Part shown: positions 10,120 to 18,703 of the stretch, piece by piece
How the letters are laid out: every line of letters starts with the position of its first letter
Position numbering within the stretch: the stretch's first letter is position 1
DNA from: Mucilaginibacter sp. L196
GTDB lineage: Bacteria > Bacteroidota > Bacteroidia > Sphingobacteriales > Sphingobacteriaceae
Length of the DNA: 64,000 nt
Assembly (NCBI RefSeq): GCF_009765905.1
Contig: NZ_LMUO01000019.1
Location: 172,303-236,302, forward strand
Direction: 5' to 3'
Made by a program: the position numbers and the translations under genes
The notes under the pieces: model-generated
Databases searched by the model: none
Told to the model about the DNA's origin: nothing
The model's input: only the letters and a program-made list of their open reading frames with translations

Positions 10120-10431
10120 TTATTCTTTATGTTTTTGGGTGAAATGAACACTTAGCATAAGTGATAAAGCCATCGCCCCTATAAAAAATATGATCTTGCC
10201 GAGGTGGTCATTCTCTGTACGGATTTTACTATGTACTAACAACAGGTAGCCAATAATGATATTCAAACCACCCCATAATACATTAATATAAGCCGGTGAC
10301 AAACCTTTACCCGGTGGCTTTGCAAACGGGGTGGGGAATTTATCACCCTGGATGCCTTTAATAAAATGAGGAATACTGTTAGCTAAAAATGCGCCTGAAA
10401 AAAATGCTGCTAAGTAGTTGTACCATTCCAT
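10120..10431 (-). CDS. Small integral membrane protein of unknown function
   Basis: The 103-residue product has an N-terminal hydrophobic segment (YNYLAAFFSGAFLANSIPHF), a loop rich in Pro/Lys, then two hydrophobic stretches (about 48-65 and 80-95), so probably three membrane passes. The loop TPFAKPPGKGLSPAYINVLWG looks conserved-family in character, but I do not recognise a named function. It is transcribed alone from the minus strand, convergent with the aldo/keto reductase. Confidence 0.7.
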   Translation of the reverse strand: MEWYNYLAAFFSGAFLANSIPHFIKGIQGDKFPTPFAKPPGKGLSPAYINVLWGGLNIIIGYLLLVHSKIRTENDHLGKIIFFIGAMALSLMLSVHFTQKHKE

Positions 10432-10520
10432 ATGTTTAATTTTAATTGTTAAGTTTTATTTTAGGGGTGAACGTGTTTGAAAAACAAAATATTAATAATT
10501 AAATGTAGGTATTTTAAATG

Positions 10521-13184
10521 CTAATTCAATGCAATGGCCTGGTTATGCTCCTTTAAATTCCAACCACTTATGCTTAATAACGGCAAGTTTGGATATTGCC
10601 TGGTATCATAATCAATCACAATAGTTCTATTCGTACCCGGTAAAACCGATACATAATTATCACTATAAAAAACGGGCAGCAAACGTTTGTTGCTTTGGGC
10701 ATCAATCAACGATAAACGATTAAAAAATGCAACCGGTGCACCAGCTGGGTTTGTTAAAGTAACAGCCACTTTCCCCGGTGAAAGTAGTTTTGCGGATGTT
10801 TGTAATTGCGATGCAGTCAATTTCTGCAAGCCGCTGTATTCGCCCTTATCATCTGCAAGCCAGTAAATGTTTTGACTGATGATATTTTTATCCATATCTA
10901 AAAGCTCCAGGTCAATAAAACCACCGCCTGCCTGCGCCAGCTTATCAGTATATTCTTTTATGCTGAAATATCTTTTAGTGGTAGTTGCTGTCACATCCGA
11001 AATAACCTGACTAATGATCTCTTCCTTACCACTAATACTGTAGGATTTTACCGCGATCATCATATTAGCATGTGGCTTAAATGTATTGTTGGCAACCATC
11101 ACCATACCATCGCCGGGGTTGTACATAATGTGTAGTGGTTCACTGCCGTTGTGCAGGCCGTAGAGGCAGGCATTTGGGTCAAGATAATAATCATACATCT
11201 GTCCGCGCAATGCAGTCCATGGATTTTGTGTTTTCCAGATGATTACGCCAGTATACCAATCCCACATATGCGAGCTGAAGCCTTCCATCAAAGCGCGGTA
11301 TTGGTCGTAATTAACCAACTGCGCTTTATTGGCAAAGTCTTCCACGTTCTTAGGCTTGCCATATTTATTGATGGAAGCATCGTAACCAATATATTTATGA
11401 TATTCCCAAACAGAATCCGTTTTGGTTTTGCCCGTAGCTTCATCATATTCCGGTACAACCATATTAGCCGCAGGCATAAACCTTTTTAAGGATTCATAAT
11501 CACTCACTCCAACTGAGCCAACTTCCGAATTAAACGGGAAAGTCCGCTGATCCCAAAATACCGACAGGGGCTGAATACCATAAGGCCCGTCGCCATTGCC
11601 ACCCAATACATTGCGCGACATGTTTTCTGAGTTGGAGTACTCCACAAACCAACGGGTATTATCCAATTTAGGCATAACAGTATCCCGCAAAGCGGTTAAA
11701 ATATCTGCTGGAGGCGTTATCTCGTTACCACCACACCAAATAGCCAGCGATGGATAGTTGCGCACCATTTTTACTTGGTCCTCAATAGATTTAATATAAA
11801 GTTGATGGTCATCTGGGTACTTACGGCGTGTCCATTGGTCATCCAATTTCATTGGGTCTTCCCAACGGCCATTACAATCGCCAGATCCCCACATATCCTG
11901 AAAAACCAGCATGCCGTATTTATCACAAGCGGCATAAAACTCAGGCCGCTCAATTAAAGCGCCACCCCAAACCCTGATCAGGTTTAAGTTCATATCATGA
12001 TGAAAACGAACCTCGGTATCATAACGTTTATCACTAAAGCGCAGCATCTCGTCGGATATGATCCAGTCGCCGCCTTTAATAAATATCTTTTGTCCGTTTA
12101 CGTTTATCTGGCGGCTTTCGGTGCGCTCATTCCGTTCAGTAGTTATCTGCCTAACCCCAACCTCAATATTTTGCTGGTCAGATATTTTATTGCCTGCGGT
12201 AACAAATTGCAATTTTAAATTATAAAGGTTTTGCGGTCCGTAACCATTAGGCCACCAAAGTCTCGGGTTCTTTAAAACGTAATACGGCAATTGAACCTGC
12301 TCTTTTGAGTTAGGCTTCAAGGTAACTTTGCTTGATACTATGTTCCCGTCCAGAATATACTGCAATACTCCGCTAACCGGCAAATTTGTAGCGTTTTCTA
12401 CAACCGCTGATACAATTATGTTTGCTGGTTGCTGCGGCCCATCAGGTTGACGGATACCCGGCACCAATGTAATTACATGCGGATCGGTTATTTTAACAGC
12501 TCCTGTTTTTTCAATGGTTACTTTATCCCAAATACCCGTATTACGGTCGGGGATGGGCTGTATCCAGTCCCAACCTGCGGTATATTGTATGCTCACATTA
12601 CGGGCAATGGTACCATCGCCGCCCTGGCCACCGTTCGGGTTGCCTACCACATCAGCCGGGTAAACAATTACAGCCAAACGGTTATTGCCGCTTTTACTTA
12701 GCCATTGGGTAATGTTATAAGTTTGGCGTAAAAACATGCCGCTATGTAGTTTGTCATTTAACTGGTGTCCGTTCAAAAAAACATTACAGCTATAATTTAC
12801 GCCGCGCAGGTTAAGGTAAACCTGGTTATTGTTTTGGGGCGATGCTTCCTTAAAATCTTTTACAAACCAGTATGTATAATAATCGCGCCCAACCTTGTAA
12901 ATGTCGGGGATATGCGCATTGTTCATCCCGATAAAAGGATCGGGAACTTGCTTGTTGTTGAGCTGCGTAGTTAATACCGTTCCGGGTACTGTTGCCTCCT
13001 GCCATGAACCAAGCGGGAAGTCACTTTTTGATAATTGCGCGCCATTTACAAATACAGCAGTTGCCTTCTGGCATTTCCAACCGGTATTTAATTCGTATTG
13101 ATTTTGGGCTGATGTTTGAAGCTGTGTAAGCAGCACAAAAGAAATAATTAATGAGGCAAGAACCACGCACTTTTTAAGGGACAT
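10521..13184 (-). CDS. Glycoside hydrolase family 2 (beta-mannosidase / exo-glucosaminidase-like)
   Basis: The 887-residue secreted protein (signal peptide 1-26) has the GH2 order: N-terminal sugar-binding jelly roll (about 35-225), immunoglobulin-like domain (230-345), TIM barrel (350-690), and C-terminal beta domains. The acid/base is E488 in WCGGNEITPP and the nucleophile is probably E554 in FNSEVGSVG. The segment GGDWIISDEML (371-381) is typical of the mannosidase/exo-beta-glucosaminidase branch, not of beta-galactosidases. It would release beta-linked mannose or glucosamine from glycans in the periplasm; which of the two cannot be decided. It is transcribed alone. Confidence 0.88.
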   Translation of the reverse strand: MSLKKCVVLASLIISFVLLTQLQTSAQNQYELNTGWKCQKATAVFVNGAQLSKSDFPLGSWQEATVPGTVLTTQLNNKQVPDPFIGMNNAHIPDIYKVGRDYYTYWFVKDFKEASPQNNNQVYLNLRGVNYSCNVFLNGHQLNDKLHSGMFLRQTYNITQWLSKSGNNRLAVIVYPADVVGNPNGGQGGDGTIARNVSIQYTAGWDWIQPIPDRNTGIWDKVTIEKTGAVKITDPHVITLVPGIRQPDGPQQPANIIVSAVVENATNLPVSGVLQYILDGNIVSSKVTLKPNSKEQVQLPYYVLKNPRLWWPNGYGPQNLYNLKLQFVTAGNKISDQQNIEVGVRQITTERNERTESRQINVNGQKIFIKGGDWIISDEMLRFSDKRYDTEVRFHHDMNLNLIRVWGGALIERPEFYAACDKYGMLVFQDMWGSGDCNGRWEDPMKLDDQWTRRKYPDDHQLYIKSIEDQVKMVRNYPSLAIWCGGNEITPPADILTALRDTVMPKLDNTRWFVEYSNSENMSRNVLGGNGDGPYGIQPLSVFWDQRTFPFNSEVGSVGVSDYESLKRFMPAANMVVPEYDEATGKTKTDSVWEYHKYIGYDASINKYGKPKNVEDFANKAQLVNYDQYRALMEGFSSHMWDWYTGVIIWKTQNPWTALRGQMYDYYLDPNACLYGLHNGSEPLHIMYNPGDGMVMVANNTFKPHANMMIAVKSYSISGKEEIISQVISDVTATTTKRYFSIKEYTDKLAQAGGGFIDLELLDMDKNIISQNIYWLADDKGEYSGLQKLTASQLQTSAKLLSPGKVAVTLTNPAGAPVAFFNRLSLIDAQSNKRLLPVFYSDNYVSVLPGTNRTIVIDYDTRQYPNLPLLSISGWNLKEHNQAIALN

Positions 13185-13338
13185 AAGCAGGATAGATGTT
13201 TCGAGTTAAAATATGACGAAAAGTAACAAAAATCAGGGGTTTTATAAAATGAAAGTGTAAAAGCGTTTTGATTTTGTTACATATCAATGCTGATAATTAG
13301 CCTAATAAATTGCTATTTTGCATCTAAATAAATCACCC

Positions 13339-13704
13339 ATGAAACGTATACTTATTCTGGCTTCTTTAGCACTATTCTTAGCTTTTAATGCATCGGCACA
13401 AAAAATGATTGATGTAAAAGACGCGGCCAAACACGTTGGTGAAACCTTAACCGTTTGTGGTAAAGTTTTCAGCACCAAATTGATCACGCCATCAAACATG
13501 ACCTTTTTAGATCTTGGCGGTTTTCATCCCGATCAATTGCTTACCGTAGTAATAAAAGGTGAGGACAGAAGTAAATTTACAGGCCAACCCGAAGTTGATT
13601 TTAAAGGTAAATCCGTTTGTGTAACCGGAACTATTATCGATTATAAAGGCAAACCCGAAATCGTTCTATCTGACCCGAAGGATATTAAGTTAGATACTAA
13701 GTAA
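13339..13704 (+). CDS. Small secreted OB-fold-like protein
   Basis: The 121-residue product has a signal peptide (1-20, ending ASAQ). The body has an OB-fold-like pattern as in tRNA_anti-like domains: VGETLTVCGKVFSTK, FLDLGG, KGKSVCVTGTIIDYKGKPEI. Such short exported OB proteins are common in Bacteroidota and their role is unknown; nucleic-acid binding is not shown. The ATG at 13339 is chosen over one seven codons upstream because it begins the signal peptide. It converges on the next gene with two bases between stops. Confidence 0.75.
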   Translation: MKRILILASLALFLAFNASAQKMIDVKDAAKHVGETLTVCGKVFSTKLITPSNMTFLDLGGFHPDQLLTVVIKGEDRSKFTGQPEVDFKGKSVCVTGTIIDYKGKPEIVLSDPKDIKLDTK

Positions 13705-13706
13705 TA

Positions 13707-14714
13707 TTATACAATAGCATACTCGGCTTTGGCATGGTTCTCAAACACCAGGTCGAGTATGTTTTGTGTTGTATCAGGATAATTTACAGGGATAGGTTTG
13801 CCGTTGTTTATCCATTCTAAAATAATATCGTTATGCTTTGGCTTCAGGCTTTTTACAACAGGTACACCCATTTGCTTTAATGCGGCAGCATTCAATTGCT
13901 GCTCATACTGCGTTTTCATGGGGATAACCAGCAATTTCTTTTTCATGTAAAGCGCTTCGGCAGGGGTTTCAAAACCGCCACCACAAAGTACCGCGGCACT
14001 TTCGGCCATGCTCTTGATAAACTTCTCGTTATCTATAGGTTGTATAGATACATTTTTATGTTTGAAGGTTTTTTTATTGTGCTTGCTGAAAACATCCCAT
14101 TGCACATCCTTAAACTCCGTTAGGCGCTTTACCAGTCTTTTATCATCATAAGCAGGCAGATAAACGGTGTAATGCCCCTTGTTCGCTATTTTTTGATCTC
14201 TTACCTGCTGGCGTATTACCGGGGTGAAGATATTGGCATCAAACTTTGAAAAATGGAAACCATACTGCGCCGATACAGGTGCATAATTTTTGAGGATAAG
14301 CCTGCCCATCATATCCGTATCATCAGGTTTTGGCGCATTGCCGGATAGTACCGCCGCCTGGTGACTAAGCCCAATGCAAGGTTTATTCTTCATATAACAA
14401 GCCCAGGCAGATACCGGTTCAAAATCATTGATCACTAAATCATAATCTTCAACCGGTAAAGTATTGATCTCGTGAATAAACTTACGGAAACGTGATTTTA
14501 AAAATGATGCCCATATATCAACCCCACCTTTTTTGCCGAACACAAAGCCAAAGCCATGCAGCACATATTTAACCTGGAAAGGCAGGGCCAGATCGCCTTG
14601 CGTGCCACTCACCAATACATCAACATCGCCCATTTTTTTAAGTAATGGAACGATATCCATTGAGCGACTTAAATGGCCGTTACCTGTACCTTGTATAGCG
14701 TATAGTATTTTCAT
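13707..14714 (-). CDS. Glycosyltransferase family protein (GT28/MurG-like fold)
   Basis: The 335-residue product starts MKILYAIQGTGNGHLSRS, the GxGHLSR loop typical of GT-B glycosyltransferases related to MurG and monogalactosyldiacylglycerol synthases. The C-terminal nucleotide-sugar site is readable as AAVLCGGGFETPAEALYMKK-x-L-x-I-P (about residues 235-260). No membrane segment is visible, so it acts in the cytoplasm or at the membrane face. Donor and acceptor are unknown. It is transcribed alone. Confidence 0.8.
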   Translation of the reverse strand: MKILYAIQGTGNGHLSRSMDIVPLLKKMGDVDVLVSGTQGDLALPFQVKYVLHGFGFVFGKKGGVDIWASFLKSRFRKFIHEINTLPVEDYDLVINDFEPVSAWACYMKNKPCIGLSHQAAVLSGNAPKPDDTDMMGRLILKNYAPVSAQYGFHFSKFDANIFTPVIRQQVRDQKIANKGHYTVYLPAYDDKRLVKRLTEFKDVQWDVFSKHNKKTFKHKNVSIQPIDNEKFIKSMAESAAVLCGGGFETPAEALYMKKKLLVIPMKTQYEQQLNAAALKQMGVPVVKSLKPKHNDIILEWINNGKPIPVNYPDTTQNILDLVFENHAKAEYAIV

Positions 14715-15023
14715 GGTTTATGGAATAATATATAGGAATATTATTGGATAGAGATAAAAATAAAGAGAGTCTCCGCTCTCCTTATCTTATTAACTTTTAA
14801 CTGATCTTATTTGGGAATAAAGAACGAGCTTGTGAGTGTTTCGCCTAAATAATATGCTGCAAAGGTGCAACTACCATATTACCGGTATGTTAAGTTTTTA
14901 TTATGAAAGGATGGTGGTAACATTGACTCCATGTCATTGCGAGGTACGAAGCAATCGCACGTAGAAAAGTCGCCTTGCATGGTTCGCGATTGCTTCGTTC
15001 CTCGCAATGACAAAAAAGAAGAA
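14715..15023. other. Gene-free gap with one dispersed hairpin
   Basis: The 309 bases upstream of the glycosyltransferase hold a small GAGAG-TCTCCG-CTCTC hairpin near 14766 and the dispersed inverted repeat at 14932-15012. A CACCTTTG near 14865 on the minus strand is one base from the -7 consensus, which would give a leader of about 140 bases. No coding signal seen. Confidence 0.6.
14932..15012. repeat. Dispersed inverted repeat, GTCATTGCGAGG type
   Basis: Arms TGTCATTGCGAGGTACGAAG and CTTCGTTCCTCGCAATGACA, with inner GCAATCGC/GCGATTGC pairing. It ends 12 bases before the 3' end of the minus-strand hydrolase at 15024. Confidence 0.85.
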
Positions 15024-16583
15024 TCAATCCACCTTCTCCACAAATACCGGCGTTTCCCCCACCTTGATTTTCACATTATGATTTGCGGAACTTATTGTAC
15101 TTTGCCCCATATTAACCCCATCAGGGTTTAAATGATAAATAATGCCCTTGTTAGCATTACCCAAATTCAAAGTACAAACCCCGGTTTTGCCTTGTTCATC
15201 AGGTACAGTCAGCACATAAATAGTCTTATTCCCATTGCGGTAAACATCAACCAGCGGGAAGTTATTAATAGTGCCTTTATAAGTATATCCACCTAACAGG
15301 TGCTTAATCTGACAAACATAATTGGCAACAGGCCTGCGTTGCAAAGGCTCTTTGACCGCGAAACCACTAGTTTCATATTGTGTGCTATTGGTACTATTAT
15401 CATCAAAGAGTTCATAATAAAATACCTTATTAACACCATGGCGCGCATACAATAACGACGTGCGGATAATCCAATCCGCCTGTGTTACCAAAGCTGATTT
15501 ATTGGCAATAGGAATAGCCTTTTGCGGGCTACCCTGGTTAATATCATACCCCGATTCAGTTACCCAAACAGGTAGATGATATTGCTTGCCCAAATTTACA
15601 AAGGCATCCGCCAATTCCGCTGTTTGTGATAGCTCAGGTGCTATACCTTCAGTACCCCGGTCAGTTGAACCGGGTTTGGCATTGCTGGAGTAATAATGAT
15701 AATTGATCACATCAAAACAAAGATTTACAGAACCATCAGTACGGTAACCACGATGTATGCGACACCAGCTAATCATCGCCCGAACATAATTCGGGTCGGG
15801 CTTGGCTAAGCCTGCCATCACCACTTTAATATTGGGGTCGGCATTCTTTACCCCCACATTTTTACCCAGCCTGCCTTCGTTACCATCATAAAAAGCCGAT
15901 AGATTAGCTGCGTATTCTTCCGGTGTTTGGTGTGCCTTGCTGCCTTTCCACCATTTGTCGCGCTCGTTATCACATTCAATATATTTAATATAGCCGAGGC
16001 CAATCTTAGGTACATTAACCGGGTCTGCCGTCCAGCGTGGTTTGCTGTCTACCGTTACTAAAGCAGGGTTTACATTTTTATTGCTGCCATACCTCGCCGC
16101 GAACTGAAAAGCCATCTTAGCCTGCTCAGTATACGATGCCGGATCATCGCGCCTAGCGCCAAAGGCCATAGGAATATTCTCGCCATCGCGCAGGTTTAAC
16201 GGATATGTTTCCAGCAACCAATCGGGACAACCCTTCAAGCAAACCAACACATCAATACCTTCTTGCTTACAACGCTGATAGATCACGTCCAAATTCCAAC
16301 CGCCATTATTGGTAGGGTTAAAGGTGAAACTACCACGTTTCGGTTCAACCTTTTGCCAATCCAAATAATGCCTGAAACCACCGAAAGATTTAATGATCTC
16401 CATTTTAGGTTCATAAATCTTACTCACATCATTCGGGTTCTTAGGGTCCTGTAAAAAATCCCACTCAAAAGCATTAATACCAAGCATATTATTAAAGCTA
16501 TTGCCTTGCGGCCTAACGATTTGCTGAGCATTTAATGTTAAAGTGAATAGAAGGAAGGTTATTAGGATAGATGGTTTTTGCAT
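15024..16583 (-). CDS. Secreted clan GH-A-like glycoside hydrolase
   Basis: The 519-residue product has a signal peptide (1-19, ending NAQ) and a TIM-barrel-like body. Two glutamates sit in the clan GH-A positions: E207 in ECDNERDKWW, preceded by asparagine (acid/base), and E343 in WVTESGYDIN (nucleophile). A small C-terminal beta domain follows (about 425-519). The layout resembles GH39/GH5-type enzymes, but I cannot assign a family, and the substrate is unknown. The nearby dispersed repeats on both sides separate it from its neighbours. Confidence 0.7.
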   Translation of the reverse strand: MQKPSILITFLLFTLTLNAQQIVRPQGNSFNNMLGINAFEWDFLQDPKNPNDVSKIYEPKMEIIKSFGGFRHYLDWQKVEPKRGSFTFNPTNNGGWNLDVIYQRCKQEGIDVLVCLKGCPDWLLETYPLNLRDGENIPMAFGARRDDPASYTEQAKMAFQFAARYGSNKNVNPALVTVDSKPRWTADPVNVPKIGLGYIKYIECDNERDKWWKGSKAHQTPEEYAANLSAFYDGNEGRLGKNVGVKNADPNIKVVMAGLAKPDPNYVRAMISWCRIHRGYRTDGSVNLCFDVINYHYYSSNAKPGSTDRGTEGIAPELSQTAELADAFVNLGKQYHLPVWVTESGYDINQGSPQKAIPIANKSALVTQADWIIRTSLLYARHGVNKVFYYELFDDNSTNSTQYETSGFAVKEPLQRRPVANYVCQIKHLLGGYTYKGTINNFPLVDVYRNGNKTIYVLTVPDEQGKTGVCTLNLGNANKGIIYHLNPDGVNMGQSTISSANHNVKIKVGETPVFVEKVD

Positions 16584-16639
16584 GGGATGAATTTATTCCT
16601 GAGGCTAAAGTACAAAAACATGCCGCCAAACTGAAGTTC

Positions 16640-16777
16640 ACCCTCTTTCCCGCGCAGTGAAAGAGAGGGTAGGTAAAGCGGCTTAGCGATGACCGGGTGA
16701 GTCGATATGCGTCATTTACTCACCCGACTACGCTTCGCTGGTCTACCCTCTCTTCGCCTGCAGCGGAAAGAGGGCGG
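16640..16777. repeat. Dispersed inverted repeat, ACCCTCTTT type (full copy)
   Basis: The outer arms CCCTCTTTC and GAAAGAGGG enclose two inner elements: AAGAGAGGGTAG facing CTACCCTCTCTT, and a GGGTGAGT...ACTCACCC pair. The copy is about 138 bases. A partial relative is at 8808. It lies four bases from the 3' end of the DUF1543 gene. Confidence 0.8.
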
Positions 16778-16780
16778 GGA

Positions 16781-17344
16781 TTACTTCAACATACTCAATT
16801 TCAAATACCCCAAATGAAACTCATCCTCCACTAAACCCTCCGCAGGCACAATCTCAATTTGATATTTTTCTTTTTGCTCCGCAGATAAAATATCCTCTAT
16901 CTTATAAAGGTCATCCACATCAACACCATATTTGTCATCAATATGTGAGGTCGCGCCTTCAAAATGATTATGCTTATAAAACAAAGTCTGCTTAGCTTCC
17001 TTAAATGCAAGTGATTTATCCTCCTTCACGGTTAATAAAACATAGTGCTGTTCCTCAAACTTATTCTCCTGGTATCCGCCCAGATTTACAAAGAATAGTT
17101 TGTGTTTGGACGATGGTGCAACGCCTGTTTGTTTTTCAACTATGCTTATTTGATAACCTTCAACCGAGGTTACCTCGCGCCAGGCATCAACATGTATTTT
17201 ATCTTTAGCCTCTGGCCAGAAAGCCTGGATGTTGGGCTTAACATCATTGATCGTTTCAGCTATTACGAAGAAGACGTCGTGTTGTTCGGTATGGCGACCT
17301 TGGGGCTTAGCACCCAGCATCAGCATGAAAAGTTTAACTTGCAT
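16781..17344 (-). CDS. DUF1543 domain protein
   Basis: The 187-residue product begins MQVKLFMLMLGAKPQGRHTEQHDVFF-like sequence, which I recognise as the DUF1543 family; a second, similar module starts at about residue 80 (LFFVNLGGYQENKFEEQHYVLL), so the protein is two tandem related halves. No enzyme motif or signal peptide is seen and the function is unknown. It is divergent from the acyltransferase at 17409 with 64 bases between starts. Confidence 0.8.
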   Translation of the reverse strand: MQVKLFMLMLGAKPQGRHTEQHDVFFVIAETINDVKPNIQAFWPEAKDKIHVDAWREVTSVEGYQISIVEKQTGVAPSSKHKLFFVNLGGYQENKFEEQHYVLLTVKEDKSLAFKEAKQTLFYKHNHFEGATSHIDDKYGVDVDDLYKIEDILSAEQKEKYQIEIVPAEGLVEDEFHLGYLKLSMLK

Positions 17345-17408
17345 GCTACTAAATTAAGCCGACTAACCCGAATATTATTACTTTTAAAAAAACTTTTTGC
17401 AGGTATCC

Positions 17409-18485
17409 ATGTCAACCACCGATCCAATCCCATCAACAACAAAACCCCAACAACTCGATTGGATTAACAATCTGCGTGTACTGGCTATGTTTTTGGTGGT
17501 GATACTGCATACCACATCGCCCATGCTGATGGCCTATGGCAAGGTGCCTAACAACTATTGGCTGATAGCGGATTTTTACAATGCTCAAGCGCGTTTCGGT
17601 GTGCCTGTTTTTGTGATGATAACAGGTGCATTACTATTAAGCCGGGATTATGAGCTGGGCGATTTCTTGAAAAGGCGACTCTGGCGAATCATCCCGCCAT
17701 TCCTGTTCTGGAGTTTGATTTATGTGGCTTATGCCTGGTATGATGAGGATATAACCTTTACTGCCGATACCTGGATGAACATTAAAATAGTTTTGCACCA
17801 ATTAAAGTTTGGCGCATCCTACCACCTATGGTATGTGTATATGCTTATCGGGCTTTATTTTATCATCCCGATACTCAGTAAATTTGTTCGCAATGCTACC
17901 GAAACGCAGATTGTCTACTTCCTGCTGTTATGGTTAGGCGTAATGTTCATCAACCAACCCTACCTGGCGCGCTATAACCCCCAAATTGATCTTCATAACA
18001 TGACTGGTTATATGGGCTATTTGGTGCTGGGCTACTACCTGGCATCTAAGCAATTCCCTGGATGGCTTAATGCAAAATGGTTTGGTATGTTGTTTTTGGT
18101 GAGCTTGGTGGTGATAGTCGCCGGAACTTATTTTGCCTGCATGGCCTATAAAGGTTTAAGCACCCTGTTTTACGAACCGATAAGTCCATCAATTGTAGTT
18201 TTATCCGCCAGTATATTTATGGTTTTTAGATTGAGCTCGTTTAAATTATCACCCAAAATAAGACAGATAGTCAATTTTGCAGGGGGCTATACCTATGGCA
18301 TCTACCTAAGCCACGCCCTCATCCTAACCATCCTTGGCGATCCGGATTATCATTTAAATATTGATTACACCTTTTATACACCTTTCATCAGCATCCCATT
18401 AACAGCATTGATTTGCTATAGCCTATCCTTATTGTTGGTTTGGCTATTAAGTAAACTGCCTTTCGGTAAGTGGATTGCGATGTAA
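17409..18485 (+). CDS. Membrane acyltransferase family 3
   Basis: The 358-residue product has about ten membrane segments and opens LDWINNLRVLAMFLVVILHTTSP, the acyltransferase-3 first helix with its conserved H and R. Family members (OafA, NodX, WecH types) transfer acetyl or succinyl groups to cell-envelope sugars. A C-terminal GIYLSHALIL segment is also typical. The ATG at 17409 is used; a TTG four codons upstream in the same frame is less likely. It stands alone; the acceptor is unknown. Confidence 0.88.
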   Translation: MSTTDPIPSTTKPQQLDWINNLRVLAMFLVVILHTTSPMLMAYGKVPNNYWLIADFYNAQARFGVPVFVMITGALLLSRDYELGDFLKRRLWRIIPPFLFWSLIYVAYAWYDEDITFTADTWMNIKIVLHQLKFGASYHLWYVYMLIGLYFIIPILSKFVRNATETQIVYFLLLWLGVMFINQPYLARYNPQIDLHNMTGYMGYLVLGYYLASKQFPGWLNAKWFGMLFLVSLVVIVAGTYFACMAYKGLSTLFYEPISPSIVVLSASIFMVFRLSSFKLSPKIRQIVNFAGGYTYGIYLSHALILTILGDPDYHLNIDYTFYTPFISIPLTALICYSLSLLLVWLLSKLPFGKWIAM

Positions 18486-18501
18486 GTTCGTTCTAATATA
18501 A

Positions 18502-18578
18502 TTGTCATTCTGAGCGTAGCGAAAAATCTGTACAGCGTAATCCAACTTACAGATTCTTCGCTACGCTCAGAATGACAA
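18502..18578. repeat. Dispersed inverted repeat, GTCATTCTGAGCG type
   Basis: Arms TTGTCATTCTGAGCGTAGCG and CGCTACGCTCAGAATGACAA are perfect, with inner TCTGTA/TACAGA pairing. It starts 17 bases after the acyltransferase stop. Confidence 0.9.
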
Positions 18579-18703
18579 AAGAAAGTGGATCGAATTTGAA
18601 CCTCATTTCGATAAATTTTCCCGCTTTGCACAAAAGCTGAATAATATGTAATAATTTTAAAAAATTTTTCACCCCAAAAATTACGGGCATTATTTTTTGA
18701 TCA

